Below, one piece after another: positions 1-10,295 of a DNA stretch of 64,000 nt (positions are counted from its first letter, which is position 1; each line of letters starts with the position of its first letter). Source of the DNA: RPQJ01 sp046347155 (GTDB lineage Bacteria > Pseudomonadota > Gammaproteobacteria > Steroidobacterales > Steroidobacteraceae); NCBI GenBank assembly GCA_046347155.1, contig JAXMGT010000001.1, positions 1,798,001 through 1,862,000 on the forward strand, read 5' to 3'. The notes beneath the pieces were generated by a model. It was given only the letters and a program-made list of their open reading frames with translations, did not search any database and was not told the DNA's origin. Both the position numbers and the translations under genes were made by a program.

Positions 1-2645
<2,645 letters not shown>

Positions 2646-2676
2646 GGGCACGGGACCGGCCGGCGGGCGGCGGATT

Positions 2677-3453
2677 GTGGGCAACGACACCGCCATCCCG
2701 CTGGACCCGGCCATCGCCGTGGCGGCGGACGCGCTCCGTAACGCGCGGCACGTCTGCGTGCTCACCGGGGCCGGTGTGTCCGCAGAGAGCGGCATCCCGA
2801 CGTTTCGCGACGCGATGACCGGGCTCTGGTCCAGTTTCCGCCCGGAGGACCTCGCGACACCGGAAGCGTTCGAGCGCGACCCCGCGTTCGTGTGGCGATG
2901 GTACGAGGAACGACGACGTTGCGTCGATGCGGCCTCGCCCAACGCCGGGCACTACGCCCTCGCCGCGCTCGAGGCGCTCGTGCCCACGCTGACGCTCGTC
3001 ACGCAGAACGTCGACGGCCTGCACCGGCGCGCCGGGAGCCGAAACGTCCTCGAATACCACGGCAGCCTGATGCGCGATCGCTGCACCGTCGAGGGCACGG
3101 TCGCGGAGCGGACGGGCGACCACCCTGGATTGCCGCGCTGCGCACGCTGCGGGTCGCTGCTGCGGCCTGACGTCGTGTGGTTCGGCGAACCGATCCCCGG
3201 GGCGCCGAAGCACGCCGCGGCCGAGGCCGCTGCCAGCTGCGACGTATTCCTGTCGGTCGGGACCTCGTCGGTCGTTTATCCGGCCGCCGGCCTCGTGGAC
3301 ATCGCACGAACGGCCGGCGCCGTGACGGTCGAAGTGAATCCGGACCGCACCGATCTCAGCGATTCGGTCGACGTCCGGCTCGGTGGCCCCGCGGGCCGGC
3401 TGCTGCCGCGACTGGTCGAACGGATCCGCGCGATGGGCGCCATCGGCCGTTGA
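2677..3453 (+). CDS. cobB: NAD-dependent protein deacylase, Sir2 class III (CobB/SIRT5-like)
   Basis: Removes acyl groups from lysines using NAD+; cytoplasmic. The 258-residue protein has the NAD-binding GAGVSAESGIPTFRD (31-45), QNVDGLHRR (110-118) and the catalytic His128 in EYHG. Tyr76 and Arg79 in WYEER match the YxxR pair that lets SIRT5-type enzymes accept succinyl and other acidic acyl groups, so desuccinylase activity is likely. Only three zinc-site cysteines are obvious (136, 155, 158), an arrangement similar to E. coli CobB. The start is a GTG; no in-frame ATG lies closer to the conserved N-terminus. It follows acnA and could be cotranscribed with it. Its 3' end faces the CYTH gene on the other strand. 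Confidence 0.93.
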   Translation: MGNDTAIPLDPAIAVAADALRNARHVCVLTGAGVSAESGIPTFRDAMTGLWSSFRPEDLATPEAFERDPAFVWRWYEERRRCVDAASPNAGHYALAALEALVPTLTLVTQNVDGLHRRAGSRNVLEYHGSLMRDRCTVEGTVAERTGDHPGLPRCARCGSLLRPDVVWFGEPIPGAPKHAAAEAAASCDVFLSVGTSSVVYPAAGLVDIARTAGAVTVEVNPDRTDLSDSVDVRLGGPAGRLLPRLVERIRAMGAIGR

Positions 3454-3489
3454 ACCTCGGGCGCCCGCCGGGTCCCGTCGACGGCCCCG

Positions 3490-4389
3490 TCAGATGGGGA
3501 GGCCAGCGTCCAGACGCAGCTTGAAGTACTGGAGTGCCGTACGGGTCTTCGATTCCTGTTCGGCGCCAGCCTCGATCCCGCGCTCGGCAAGGAACGCCCG
3601 GAATTCCGCCGCCACCTGGAACGCTTCCCGCGGCTCGCACTTCGTCGAGATCTCGAGCACGTGGGAACCGTCCGGATAGATCCACAACTCCATGACGAGG
3701 TTGCGTCCGAGTTCCTTGGCCGCGTGCTTGGCGCGCAGCAGCAGGATCGGGCCGAGCACGACGAGCTTGTCCATCCGTACCGACTTCGGGGCTCGAGCGT
3801 CGAAGTACGCGAGCTGCTCCCTCGAGAACAGCCGTCGCAGCGGCATTGCGCCCGAGGCGACGTCGGTCACCTCGGATCCGTCGCAGCTGCCCTTGAATGA
3901 CGCCGAGCAGACGAAGCCGCCGGGCATCGCGTCGAGTTCGACCTTGAAGCTGTCGGAGCGCCGCAGGTCGGGATCGATCGTCGCGGGGTCCACCGGGCGC
4001 ACCTTGACGACGGTGTCGCCCTTGCCACCCTGGAACCGGCGGGCACGCAGGATGATGCCGGCGCGGTTGAGCGCGAGGTCCGGCGTGTCGAAGAAGTAGG
4101 CCTGGCGCGGCTGGGCCTCGACCGCGTCGAGGCCGATGCTGCGGGCCGCGACGCGGTGGCCTTCGGCCGGAATCGTCAGCTTGAGTTCGACGCTGCCGCT
4201 GTTTTTGAGCAATTTGAGCACAGTCGCCATGTCCTTCGGCGACAAGCGCTCGGCGGTCGGCGGCGCGGTCGCTACCAACCGGCGCGGCGCGACCCGCTTG
4301 CCGACGGCACGCCGTACGGCCTTGCGGACCGGATGCGAGGCCGGCTTCGCGGCGGCCTTTCGGACTGCATGCTTCGCGCGTGTCGCCAT
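3490..4389 (-). CDS. CYTH-domain protein with a lysine/arginine-rich N-terminal tail
   Basis: A 299-residue protein of the CYTH / triphosphate tunnel type, which binds or hydrolyses triphosphate or polyphosphate. The CYTH core begins at VELK (67-70), a shortened form of the ExExK signature, and continues with YFFDTPDLAL (98-107), ILRARR (113-118), VVKVRP (127-132) and FKVELDA. Residues 1-46 are Ala/Lys/Arg/Pro rich, like a histone H1 tail, and could bind a polyanion. The ATG at 4389 is chosen because AGGAG lies about 7 bases upstream; a TTG 54 bases further upstream overlaps the preceding stop but has no such site. It directly follows the CYTH-Ppx fusion gene, so the two probably work on the same substrate. 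Enzymatic activity is uncertain because the first Glu of ExExK is missing. Confidence 0.72.
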   Translation of the reverse strand: MATRAKHAVRKAAAKPASHPVRKAVRRAVGKRVAPRRLVATAPPTAERLSPKDMATVLKLLKNSGSVELKLTIPAEGHRVAARSIGLDAVEAQPRQAYFFDTPDLALNRAGIILRARRFQGGKGDTVVKVRPVDPATIDPDLRRSDSFKVELDAMPGGFVCSASFKGSCDGSEVTDVASGAMPLRRLFSREQLAYFDARAPKSVRMDKLVVLGPILLLRAKHAAKELGRNLVMELWIYPDGSHVLEISTKCEPREAFQVAAEFRAFLAERGIEAGAEQESKTRTALQYFKLRLDAGLPI

Positions 4390-4439
4390 GATGCTGCTCC
4401 TGGTTCCGTCCTCGTCGCGGCCCGGGCCGGCTCCGGCCA

Positions 4440-5930
4440 TCAAATGCCGTATCGCTCAGCCAGCACTCCGTGTCGCAGTCCACGGTCGCTCACCGTCAGC
4501 GACGCCTGCCCGAGCTTCTCCATCACGGTCCGAACGATGCAGGCGCCGGCCAGGATCACTTCGGCCCGCTTCGGTTGCAGGCCGACGATCGTGCGACGCG
4601 CGTCCGCATCGCGTGTACGGTACAGTTCGACCTGCCGGTCGATCTCCGCCCGCTCGAGTACGCTGCCCTGCACGCGCTCCGGGTCGTAGGTCGAGAGTCC
4701 GTGACTCACGGCCGTGATGTTCGTGACCGCGCCACCCATGCCGACGAGCGCCGACGGGGACGCACGCCCGTCCAGTCTCGCGAGGTCCCGCGAAATGGCG
4801 GCGAGCGCCTCCTGCAGCACGTCCACCGACACCGCGCGATCGAGGCCAAAGCGCTCGGTGTAGCGCACCGCGCCGACGTCCACGCTGAATCGTTCGTCGA
4901 CCCTCGTGCCATGGCCGAACGTGAACTGCGAACTGCCCCCGCCCGTGTCGAACACGACGACGGGACCGGCCGGGCGGCCAAGGCCGGCGATCGTCGCGAC
5001 GTACGCGAGGCGGCTCTCCTCCTCGCCCGAAATCACCTCGACCTCGACGCCGGCCGCGGCGAAGGCCGCGAGCGCCTCGGCCCGGTTGGGCGCCATCCGG
5101 AGACCGGCCGTACCGACGGCGGCAATGGCCTGCGCACCCGCCCGGCGGGCGTCCTCCGCCATGCCGCGGATGGCCACTGCCGTACGCTCGATCGCGGCAG
5201 GTGCGATGCGTCCTTCCGCACCAAGCCCCTCGCCGAGCCGCGTGACCTCGGCGCGATCCGCGAGGGTTCGCCAGCCGCCGTCAGGTTGACGCTCCGCCAG
5301 GTGGAATTTGACCGAGTTCGTGCCGACGTCGATCACGGCGTAGCGCTGCGGCGTGCCGTCGATCAGCGCGGCGAGTCCGCGCGTATAACTCGTGTTCACG
5401 TGGTCGCCGAGCCCGAGCCAGCGCACGGCCCGGACGACCGCGTCGGCATCCTCCGACTCCACGGCGATCGTGCGGGTCGACCGTCCGCCGGCGACGACGT
5501 CGGAGAATTCCGCCGTGCAGCCCTCGATCGTGTAGCGCACGCGACGCTTGTGCACGTGTACGGCGCGCACCTCGTGGCCCGGGCCCGTGAATTCGGCCAG
5601 GAACTCGTCGAGCGTATAGCCGGATCGCAGCGTCGCCGGAACGGCGAGGCGCAGGGCCTTGAGCACGGCTCCGGTGTCGCCGGCGGACAACGGGAACGCC
5701 TGCTTCATGACCGGGATCCACTGCTCGAGTCCGTGCGCGTCGACCTGCTTCAGGACCTTGATGTCCATCAGCGCGTCCCGGACCTTCACGTTGTCACCGT
5801 CGCCGCGCAACAGGTACAGCTCGTCGCTTTCCTGTACGCCGGACGGTGTCAGTTCCAAGAACCGGGTTTCGGCGCCGGGGAAGCGGTCACCAAAACTACG
5901 CCATTCCCAGCGCGGCCGGACCTCAGGCAT
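4440..5930 (-). CDS. CYTH-like domain fused to Ppx/GppA phosphatase
   Basis: A 496-residue two-domain protein. Residues about 1-190 look like a CYTH/adenylate-cyclase-like fold (NVKVRD, IKVLKQV, KRRVRYTIEG, AEFSDV). Residues about 195-496 are a Ppx/GppA domain with the phosphate-binding AVIDVGTNSVKF (198-209) and VVFDTGGGSSQF (325-336). Ppx/GppA enzymes hydrolyse polyphosphate and/or pppGpp; there is no C-terminal HD domain, so it resembles the short Ppx2/GppA-like forms. The ATG at 5930 is preferred because conserved sequence begins just after it; the ribosome binding site is weak. A second, free-standing CYTH protein follows after 50 bp. A promoter on the other strand at about 6057-6085 shares the upstream region. 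The fusion itself is directly visible; the substrate is inferred. Confidence 0.82.
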   Translation of the reverse strand: MPEVRPRWEWRSFGDRFPGAETRFLELTPSGVQESDELYLLRGDGDNVKVRDALMDIKVLKQVDAHGLEQWIPVMKQAFPLSAGDTGAVLKALRLAVPATLRSGYTLDEFLAEFTGPGHEVRAVHVHKRRVRYTIEGCTAEFSDVVAGGRSTRTIAVESEDADAVVRAVRWLGLGDHVNTSYTRGLAALIDGTPQRYAVIDVGTNSVKFHLAERQPDGGWRTLADRAEVTRLGEGLGAEGRIAPAAIERTAVAIRGMAEDARRAGAQAIAAVGTAGLRMAPNRAEALAAFAAAGVEVEVISGEEESRLAYVATIAGLGRPAGPVVVFDTGGGSSQFTFGHGTRVDERFSVDVGAVRYTERFGLDRAVSVDVLQEALAAISRDLARLDGRASPSALVGMGGAVTNITAVSHGLSTYDPERVQGSVLERAEIDRQVELYRTRDADARRTIVGLQPKRAEVILAGACIVRTVMEKLGQASLTVSDRGLRHGVLAERYGI

Positions 5931-6056
5931 CGGAGACGCGCCGCGGCGGAAGCCGACCGAAAACGTGCAACGCAGGGTGCATTCGCAGGGTCCTCGCACC
6001 ACCGGACGGGTGTGCCTCCATGATACGCCGACGGCGACGCCGCGCGCCGACTTCAC

Positions 6057-6085
6057 CTGACGCGCGGCGGGCCGAGGGCTACACT
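6057..6085 (+). promoter_or_regulatory. Predicted sigma-70 promoter for the DUF3302-HlyD-NodT operon
   Basis: CTGACG and TACACT are separated by 17 bases, which places the transcription start near 6092, about 30 bases before the ATG at 6124. Prediction from sequence only. Confidence 0.45.
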
Positions 6086-6123
6086 AGGCGGGCCCCGATC
6101 GGGCCGGCACCGAGGACCTGCGC

Positions 6124-6603
6124 ATGACCCGTTCCATGGCTCCGACGCTGCGAAGCGTTGCCGCACCGGCGATCGCCGGCGTGCTTGCCTCGACGCCCGC
6201 CCAGGCATCGTTCCTGTCGGGCGAGGCGCTCGACACGGCAGCCAACGTACTGTCCTGGGTGGTGCTCGTCATCGTGCCGGTCGTCGGCATCGTCGTGTTC
6301 TGGCTGATCCACATCCTGCCCGAGAAGATCGCCGAGCAGCGCAGGCACCCACAGGCCAAGGCGATCCAGACGCTGTGCCTGCTGTCGCTGCTCTTCGGCG
6401 GGCTGCTGTGGCCGCTCGCGTGGCTCTGGGCGTACACGAAGCCCGTGCTGCACAAACTGGCCTACGGGACCGACGTCGCAGACGACCACGGCGGCGAGCT
6501 CGCCCGGGAGACCGAAATGGTCGAGGCCCGGGACGACATCGGTGCTCTGCGCGAGCGTCTGGCGGCCCTCGAGGCGCGCCTCGGCGAAGGAGCACGCGGC
6601 TGA
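6124..6603 (+). CDS. DUF3302 inner-membrane protein (YibI/YiaW-like)
   Basis: A 159-residue membrane protein of the DUF3302 family, whose E. coli members YibI and YiaW are encoded beside HlyD-type adaptor proteins, as here. The N-terminus is a probable signal or anchor segment, followed by hydrophobic spans at about 43-65 and 79-103. The conserved stretch is LPEKIAEQRRHPQAKAI between the two spans. The C-terminal 35 residues are charged and probably helical. It is longer than E. coli YiaW (about 107 residues), mostly because of the N-terminal extension. A GAGGA ribosome site precedes the ATG. Its stop overlaps the next start by one base (TGATG), so the two are translationally coupled. The molecular role of this family is unknown. 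Confidence 0.8.
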   Translation: MTRSMAPTLRSVAAPAIAGVLASTPAQASFLSGEALDTAANVLSWVVLVIVPVVGIVVFWLIHILPEKIAEQRRHPQAKAIQTLCLLSLLFGGLLWPLAWLWAYTKPVLHKLAYGTDVADDHGGELARETEMVEARDDIGALRERLAALEARLGEGARG

Positions 6604-7784
6604 TGGACATCCTGCTGCTGCTGATCTACTCGTTCTTCGTCTGGCTCGTCTTCATCAAGTACAAGTGGCTGCCGTGGAACATCACGAGCCAGGTGATCGT
6701 CGTCACGATCCCGATCGTCGCGCTCGCGATCCTGATCCTGTGCCTGAACGTCGGCGCGCCGTCCTCCTCGGACGTGCGGGTGATGAACTACGTGGTGCCG
6801 ATCAATCCACGCGTCGCCGGCAAGGTGATCGACGTGCCGGTCGAGCCGAACAAGCACGTGAAGAAGGGTGACGTGCTTTTCCGGCTGGACCCGGCGCCGT
6901 TCCAGATCCAGGTGCGCGCGGCCGAAGCCAACGTCTCGCAGCTCAAGGCGAAGCTGCTGCAGGCCAACGCCACTGCGCGCAACCTCGGGGAACAGCTGAA
7001 GCAGGCCGTTGGGCAGCGCGGCGTCGCGACCGCGAGCCTCACGCTCGCGCGCAAGCGCGTCGAGCAGTTCCAGGAGCTGGCGAAAACCGGCGCCGGCAAT
7101 CGCTTCGACCTCGAGCAGGCCCAGGCCGACGTGGCCCGCTACCAGAACGACCTGCAGGCGGCCGAGGCGTCGGTCGCGCAGGCGCAGGAAAACCTCGCCG
7201 CGAAGACTCCGGCCGGCGTCCAGCAGGAAGTTGCACAGGCGCTCGCGCAGCTCGCCCAGGCGGAGGCCCAGCTCGCGGACGCGAAGTGGCAGCTGTCGGA
7301 ATCCGTGCAGTACGCGCCGGCCGACGGCACCGTGGTCGCGCTTGCGTTGCGGCCGGGCGTGATGACCGTACCCTTCCCGGCGTTCCCGGCGATGACATTC
7401 ATCGAGGACGAGCAATGGGTGGTCGCATTCTTCCGGCAGAACGAGGTTCGCTACATAGAGGGCGGCGAGGAAGCGGAAATTGCGCTCGAGACCTACCCGG
7501 GCCGGATCATCAAGTGCAAAGTGGACTCCGTGATCTGGGCCACGGCCCAGGGCCAGCTGCCGATCAGCGGAATGCTGCCGAACACCGGTTTTGGACCGGC
7601 ACCGGAGATGCGGCTCGCCGTGAAACTGAATCCAGACGTCGGTGACACGGACCTGTTCCTGGCGCCGGGTGCACGCGGCGCTGGTGCCGTGTACACGAGC
7701 CACTTCAAGGCGATCCAGATACTGCGCAAGGTGTTCCTGCGCGTGACGACGAAGATGGACTGGCTCGTACTGAAGCTCCACTGA
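6603..7784 (+). CDS. HlyD/EmrA-type membrane fusion protein (YibH/YiaV-like)
   Basis: A 393-residue periplasmic adaptor anchored in the inner membrane by two N-terminal hydrophobic stretches (about 3-18 and 30-50). The biotinyl-lipoyl half-motif reads RVAGKVIDVPVEPNKHVKKG, followed by a long Ala/Gln-rich coiled coil (about 95-215) typical of adaptors that reach an outer-membrane channel, then the second lipoyl half and a beta-barrel region. It starts at the ATG that overlaps the DUF3302 stop and ends overlapping the start of the outer-membrane factor by one base. The set therefore lacks a classical RND, MFS or ABC pump, and DUF3302 may fill that place. The exported substrate is not evident. 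Confidence 0.88.
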   Translation: MDILLLLIYSFFVWLVFIKYKWLPWNITSQVIVVTIPIVALAILILCLNVGAPSSSDVRVMNYVVPINPRVAGKVIDVPVEPNKHVKKGDVLFRLDPAPFQIQVRAAEANVSQLKAKLLQANATARNLGEQLKQAVGQRGVATASLTLARKRVEQFQELAKTGAGNRFDLEQAQADVARYQNDLQAAEASVAQAQENLAAKTPAGVQQEVAQALAQLAQAEAQLADAKWQLSESVQYAPADGTVVALALRPGVMTVPFPAFPAMTFIEDEQWVVAFFRQNEVRYIEGGEEAEIALETYPGRIIKCKVDSVIWATAQGQLPISGMLPNTGFGPAPEMRLAVKLNPDVGDTDLFLAPGARGAGAVYTSHFKAIQILRKVFLRVTTKMDWLVLKLH

Positions 7785-9220
7785 TGGCCAGGATCCGCAC
7801 GCTGCGAGTAGCCGTCGTGTTCGCCTGCCTGGCCGGGCTGGCGGGCTGCGCGGTGCAGTCGCCGCCGGTCGCCGAGGCCGTACGCAAGGACGCGCTGCCC
7901 GCGACCGAGGTGCCGGCCGGCTGGAAGGCCGCCGGCGCGCCGGCACCGGTGGACGCGTCGCCGGTGCAGGACGACTGGCTCTCGACCTTCGGCGACGCGC
8001 AGCTCGACGCGCTGGTCGCCGAAGCCATCCGGAACAACACGGACCTGCGGGCCGCGGCCGCCCGGGTCGAACAGGCCGCGGCGTATTCGACGGCCGCACA
8101 GGCGGCGTTGCTGCCGGCCCTGAACGTGATCGGCACCGGTGGCGTGAAGGCCGGCGGCGGGTCGGACCTGACCTCGGCGCTGCAGGGCATCATGCTCGGG
8201 ATTTCCTGGGAGCCCGACCTCTGGGGACGGCTGCGCTATGGGCGGAATGCGGCCGACGCGACGTATGCATCGGCCCAGGCCGACCTCGAGTTCGCGCGGC
8301 AGTCGCTGGCGGCCCAGGTGGCGCGCAGCTGGTTCGTGGCGATCGAGTCGCGGATCACGCTCGAGGCGGCCGACGCGATGGTCGCCTCCGGCCGGTCGCT
8401 CGTCTCGCTGGCCGAGGACCGCCAGCGGGTCGGCAACGGCAACGCACGGGAAACGGCCGCGGCGCGGGCGACGCTCGGCAATCTCGAGGACGCCGCCGCC
8501 CAGGCCCGTTTTGCCAACCAGCAGGCCGTGCGCTCGCTCGAGGTGCTGCTCGGGCGTTACCCGGGCGCGGATCTCGCCGTCGCGACCGCCCTGCCCGCGC
8601 TGCCGGGTCCGGTGCCGGTCGGGATGCCGCTCGACATGCTGGCGCGGCGGCCGGACCTGATCGCCGCACAGCGGCGGGTGGACGCGGCGTTCGACCGGGT
8701 CGGCGAGGCCCAGGCTGCGATGCTGCCGACGATCCGGCTCAACGCCAGCATCGCGGCGCTGTCGAGCGACGTGCTGCAACTCAAGCAGGATTACAGCAAT
8801 CCGTCCGGCGGCGCCGGCGGCACGCTGTTCGCGCCGGTCTACCGGGGCGGCGCGCTCAAGGCGCAGGTCGCGGCCCGCACGGCCGAGCAGAAGGAAGCGG
8901 TCGCGCTCTACGGCAGCCAGGTGCTCCGGGCGCTCGGGGACGTCGAAAGCTCGCTCTCGGCCTCGGCAATACTCGCGCAACGCGTCGACGCCCTCGGCCA
9001 GGCACTCTCGGACCAGCAGAGAGCCCTCGAGCTCGAGGAACAGGCCTACCGGGTCGGTCGCACCGACCTGCGTTCCGTCGAGGCACAGCGCCAGCAGGTG
9101 CAGTCGGCGCAGATCGCCTACGTTCGCGCCGAGCGCGAACAACTCTCGCAGCGGGTCAACCTGCACCTCGCGCTGGGCGGGAGCTTCGCCGAACCGGTGA
9201 CCGTGGCGTCCTCGCGCTAG
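7784..9220 (+). CDS. Outer-membrane efflux lipoprotein, NodT/OprM family
   Basis: A 478-residue TolC-like channel subunit. The signal peptide ends in the lipobox LAGC, so Cys22 should be lipidated and the protein anchored in the outer membrane. Two outer-membrane-efflux repeats follow (beginning near LDALVAEAIRNNTDLRAA and RVDAAFDRVGEAQAAMLP), with the FAPVYRGGALKAQVAA segment typical of the NodT family. It is translationally coupled to the HlyD gene by a one-base overlap. With the adaptor it forms the periplasmic and outer-membrane parts of an exporter. Its end lies 8 bp from the convergent glutaminase gene. Confidence 0.92.
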   Translation: MARIRTLRVAVVFACLAGLAGCAVQSPPVAEAVRKDALPATEVPAGWKAAGAPAPVDASPVQDDWLSTFGDAQLDALVAEAIRNNTDLRAAAARVEQAAAYSTAAQAALLPALNVIGTGGVKAGGGSDLTSALQGIMLGISWEPDLWGRLRYGRNAADATYASAQADLEFARQSLAAQVARSWFVAIESRITLEAADAMVASGRSLVSLAEDRQRVGNGNARETAAARATLGNLEDAAAQARFANQQAVRSLEVLLGRYPGADLAVATALPALPGPVPVGMPLDMLARRPDLIAAQRRVDAAFDRVGEAQAAMLPTIRLNASIAALSSDVLQLKQDYSNPSGGAGGTLFAPVYRGGALKAQVAARTAEQKEAVALYGSQVLRALGDVESSLSASAILAQRVDALGQALSDQQRALELEEQAYRVGRTDLRSVEAQRQQVQSAQIAYVRAEREQLSQRVNLHLALGGSFAEPVTVASSR

Positions 9221-9228
9221 CGCGCCGC

Positions 9229-10275
9229 TCAGCGGCTCGCCCGGGCCGGCGTCACCGAATACGGATTGCCCCCCAGCGCGTTCGAGACCGCCTCGATCGC
9301 CTTCTGCGCCCTGACGCTGTTGCCGGCCGCGTCGAGCGGCGGGCTGATCACGGCGATGCCGAACTTCCCGGGCGACACGGCGATGATGCCGCCGCCCACG
9401 CCACTCTTGGCCGGCAGTCCGGTCCGGTACAGCCACTTGCCCGAATCGTCGTAGAGCCCCGCGGTGGCCATCACCGCGAGCACGTTCGGCACGTACTTCG
9501 CGTCGAGAACGCCCTTGCCCGTCACCGGATTCGTGCCGCCGTTCGCAAGCGTCGCAGCCATGCTGGCCAGGTCCTTCGCGTTCACGCTGACCGAGCACTG
9601 CTCGGTGTAGATGTCGGTCGCGCGGAGCGGGTCGGACTTGATGTGCCCGTAGGCGTACATCAGCATCGCGATCGCCTGGTTGCGCTGGTTGGTCTCGGAC
9701 TCCGACGCGAACACTTCCTTGTTCACCGACAGCGGCCGCCCGGCGAAGTCGCCGTAGTAGCCGAGGATCTTCGACCAGATCTCGTCGCGCGTGCTACCGG
9801 CGACCATGCTCGTGGCCGTGATCGCGCCGGGGTTCACCATCGCGTTCATCTCGGCGCCCTTGTACTGCTCGACCGCGTTGATCGAGTTGAACACCTGGCC
9901 CGTGGCGTCCACGCCCATGTTGTCGGCGATCGCGGCAGGACCCTGCTCCTCGATCACGAGCGCCATCGTGAACACCTTCGAGATCGACTGGATCGAGACC
10001 TCGGAGGTCACGTCGCCCTTCGTGTAGACACGGCCGTCCGCGGTCACGAGCGCGATGCCGAAGATGTCCGGGTCCACCTTCGCGAGGGCCGGGATGTAAT
10101 CGGCGTTTGCGCCCTCCTTCAGGTCCTTGAACTGTGCGTAGGCGGCGTCCAACGCCGCCTGCACGCGCTCCGGCGACAGTGCGTCATCCGACTTGCGGGC
10201 GTGAGCCGGTGTCGAAACGGCCAGGCCCGCGGCGAACGCGATCGAGAGCAGCGCGGACAGGTATGGACGTGTCAT
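9229..10275 (-). CDS. glsA: Glutaminase (GlsA family), exported
   Basis: Hydrolyses glutamine to glutamate and ammonia. The 348-residue product has the serine-dependent glutaminase signature SISKVFT (Ser97, Lys100) and NAMVNPGAITATSM, within the beta-lactamase-like fold. Unlike the usual cytoplasmic enzyme of about 308 residues, it begins with a signal peptide (SALLSIAFAAGLAV, cleavage near AHA), so it should act in the periplasm. The ATG at 10275 has a GAGGA upstream; an in-frame ATG at 10290 is the alternative. It lies 20 bp behind a DcaP-like porin and is probably cotranscribed with it, which suggests uptake and periplasmic processing of an amide-containing solute. Confidence 0.92.
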   Translation of the reverse strand: MTRPYLSALLSIAFAAGLAVSTPAHARKSDDALSPERVQAALDAAYAQFKDLKEGANADYIPALAKVDPDIFGIALVTADGRVYTKGDVTSEVSIQSISKVFTMALVIEEQGPAAIADNMGVDATGQVFNSINAVEQYKGAEMNAMVNPGAITATSMVAGSTRDEIWSKILGYYGDFAGRPLSVNKEVFASESETNQRNQAIAMLMYAYGHIKSDPLRATDIYTEQCSVSVNAKDLASMAATLANGGTNPVTGKGVLDAKYVPNVLAVMATAGLYDDSGKWLYRTGLPAKSGVGGGIIAVSPGKFGIAVISPPLDAAGNSVRAQKAIEAVSNALGGNPYSVTPARASR

Positions 10276-10295
10276 GTCGGGTGTCCTCATGGCAA

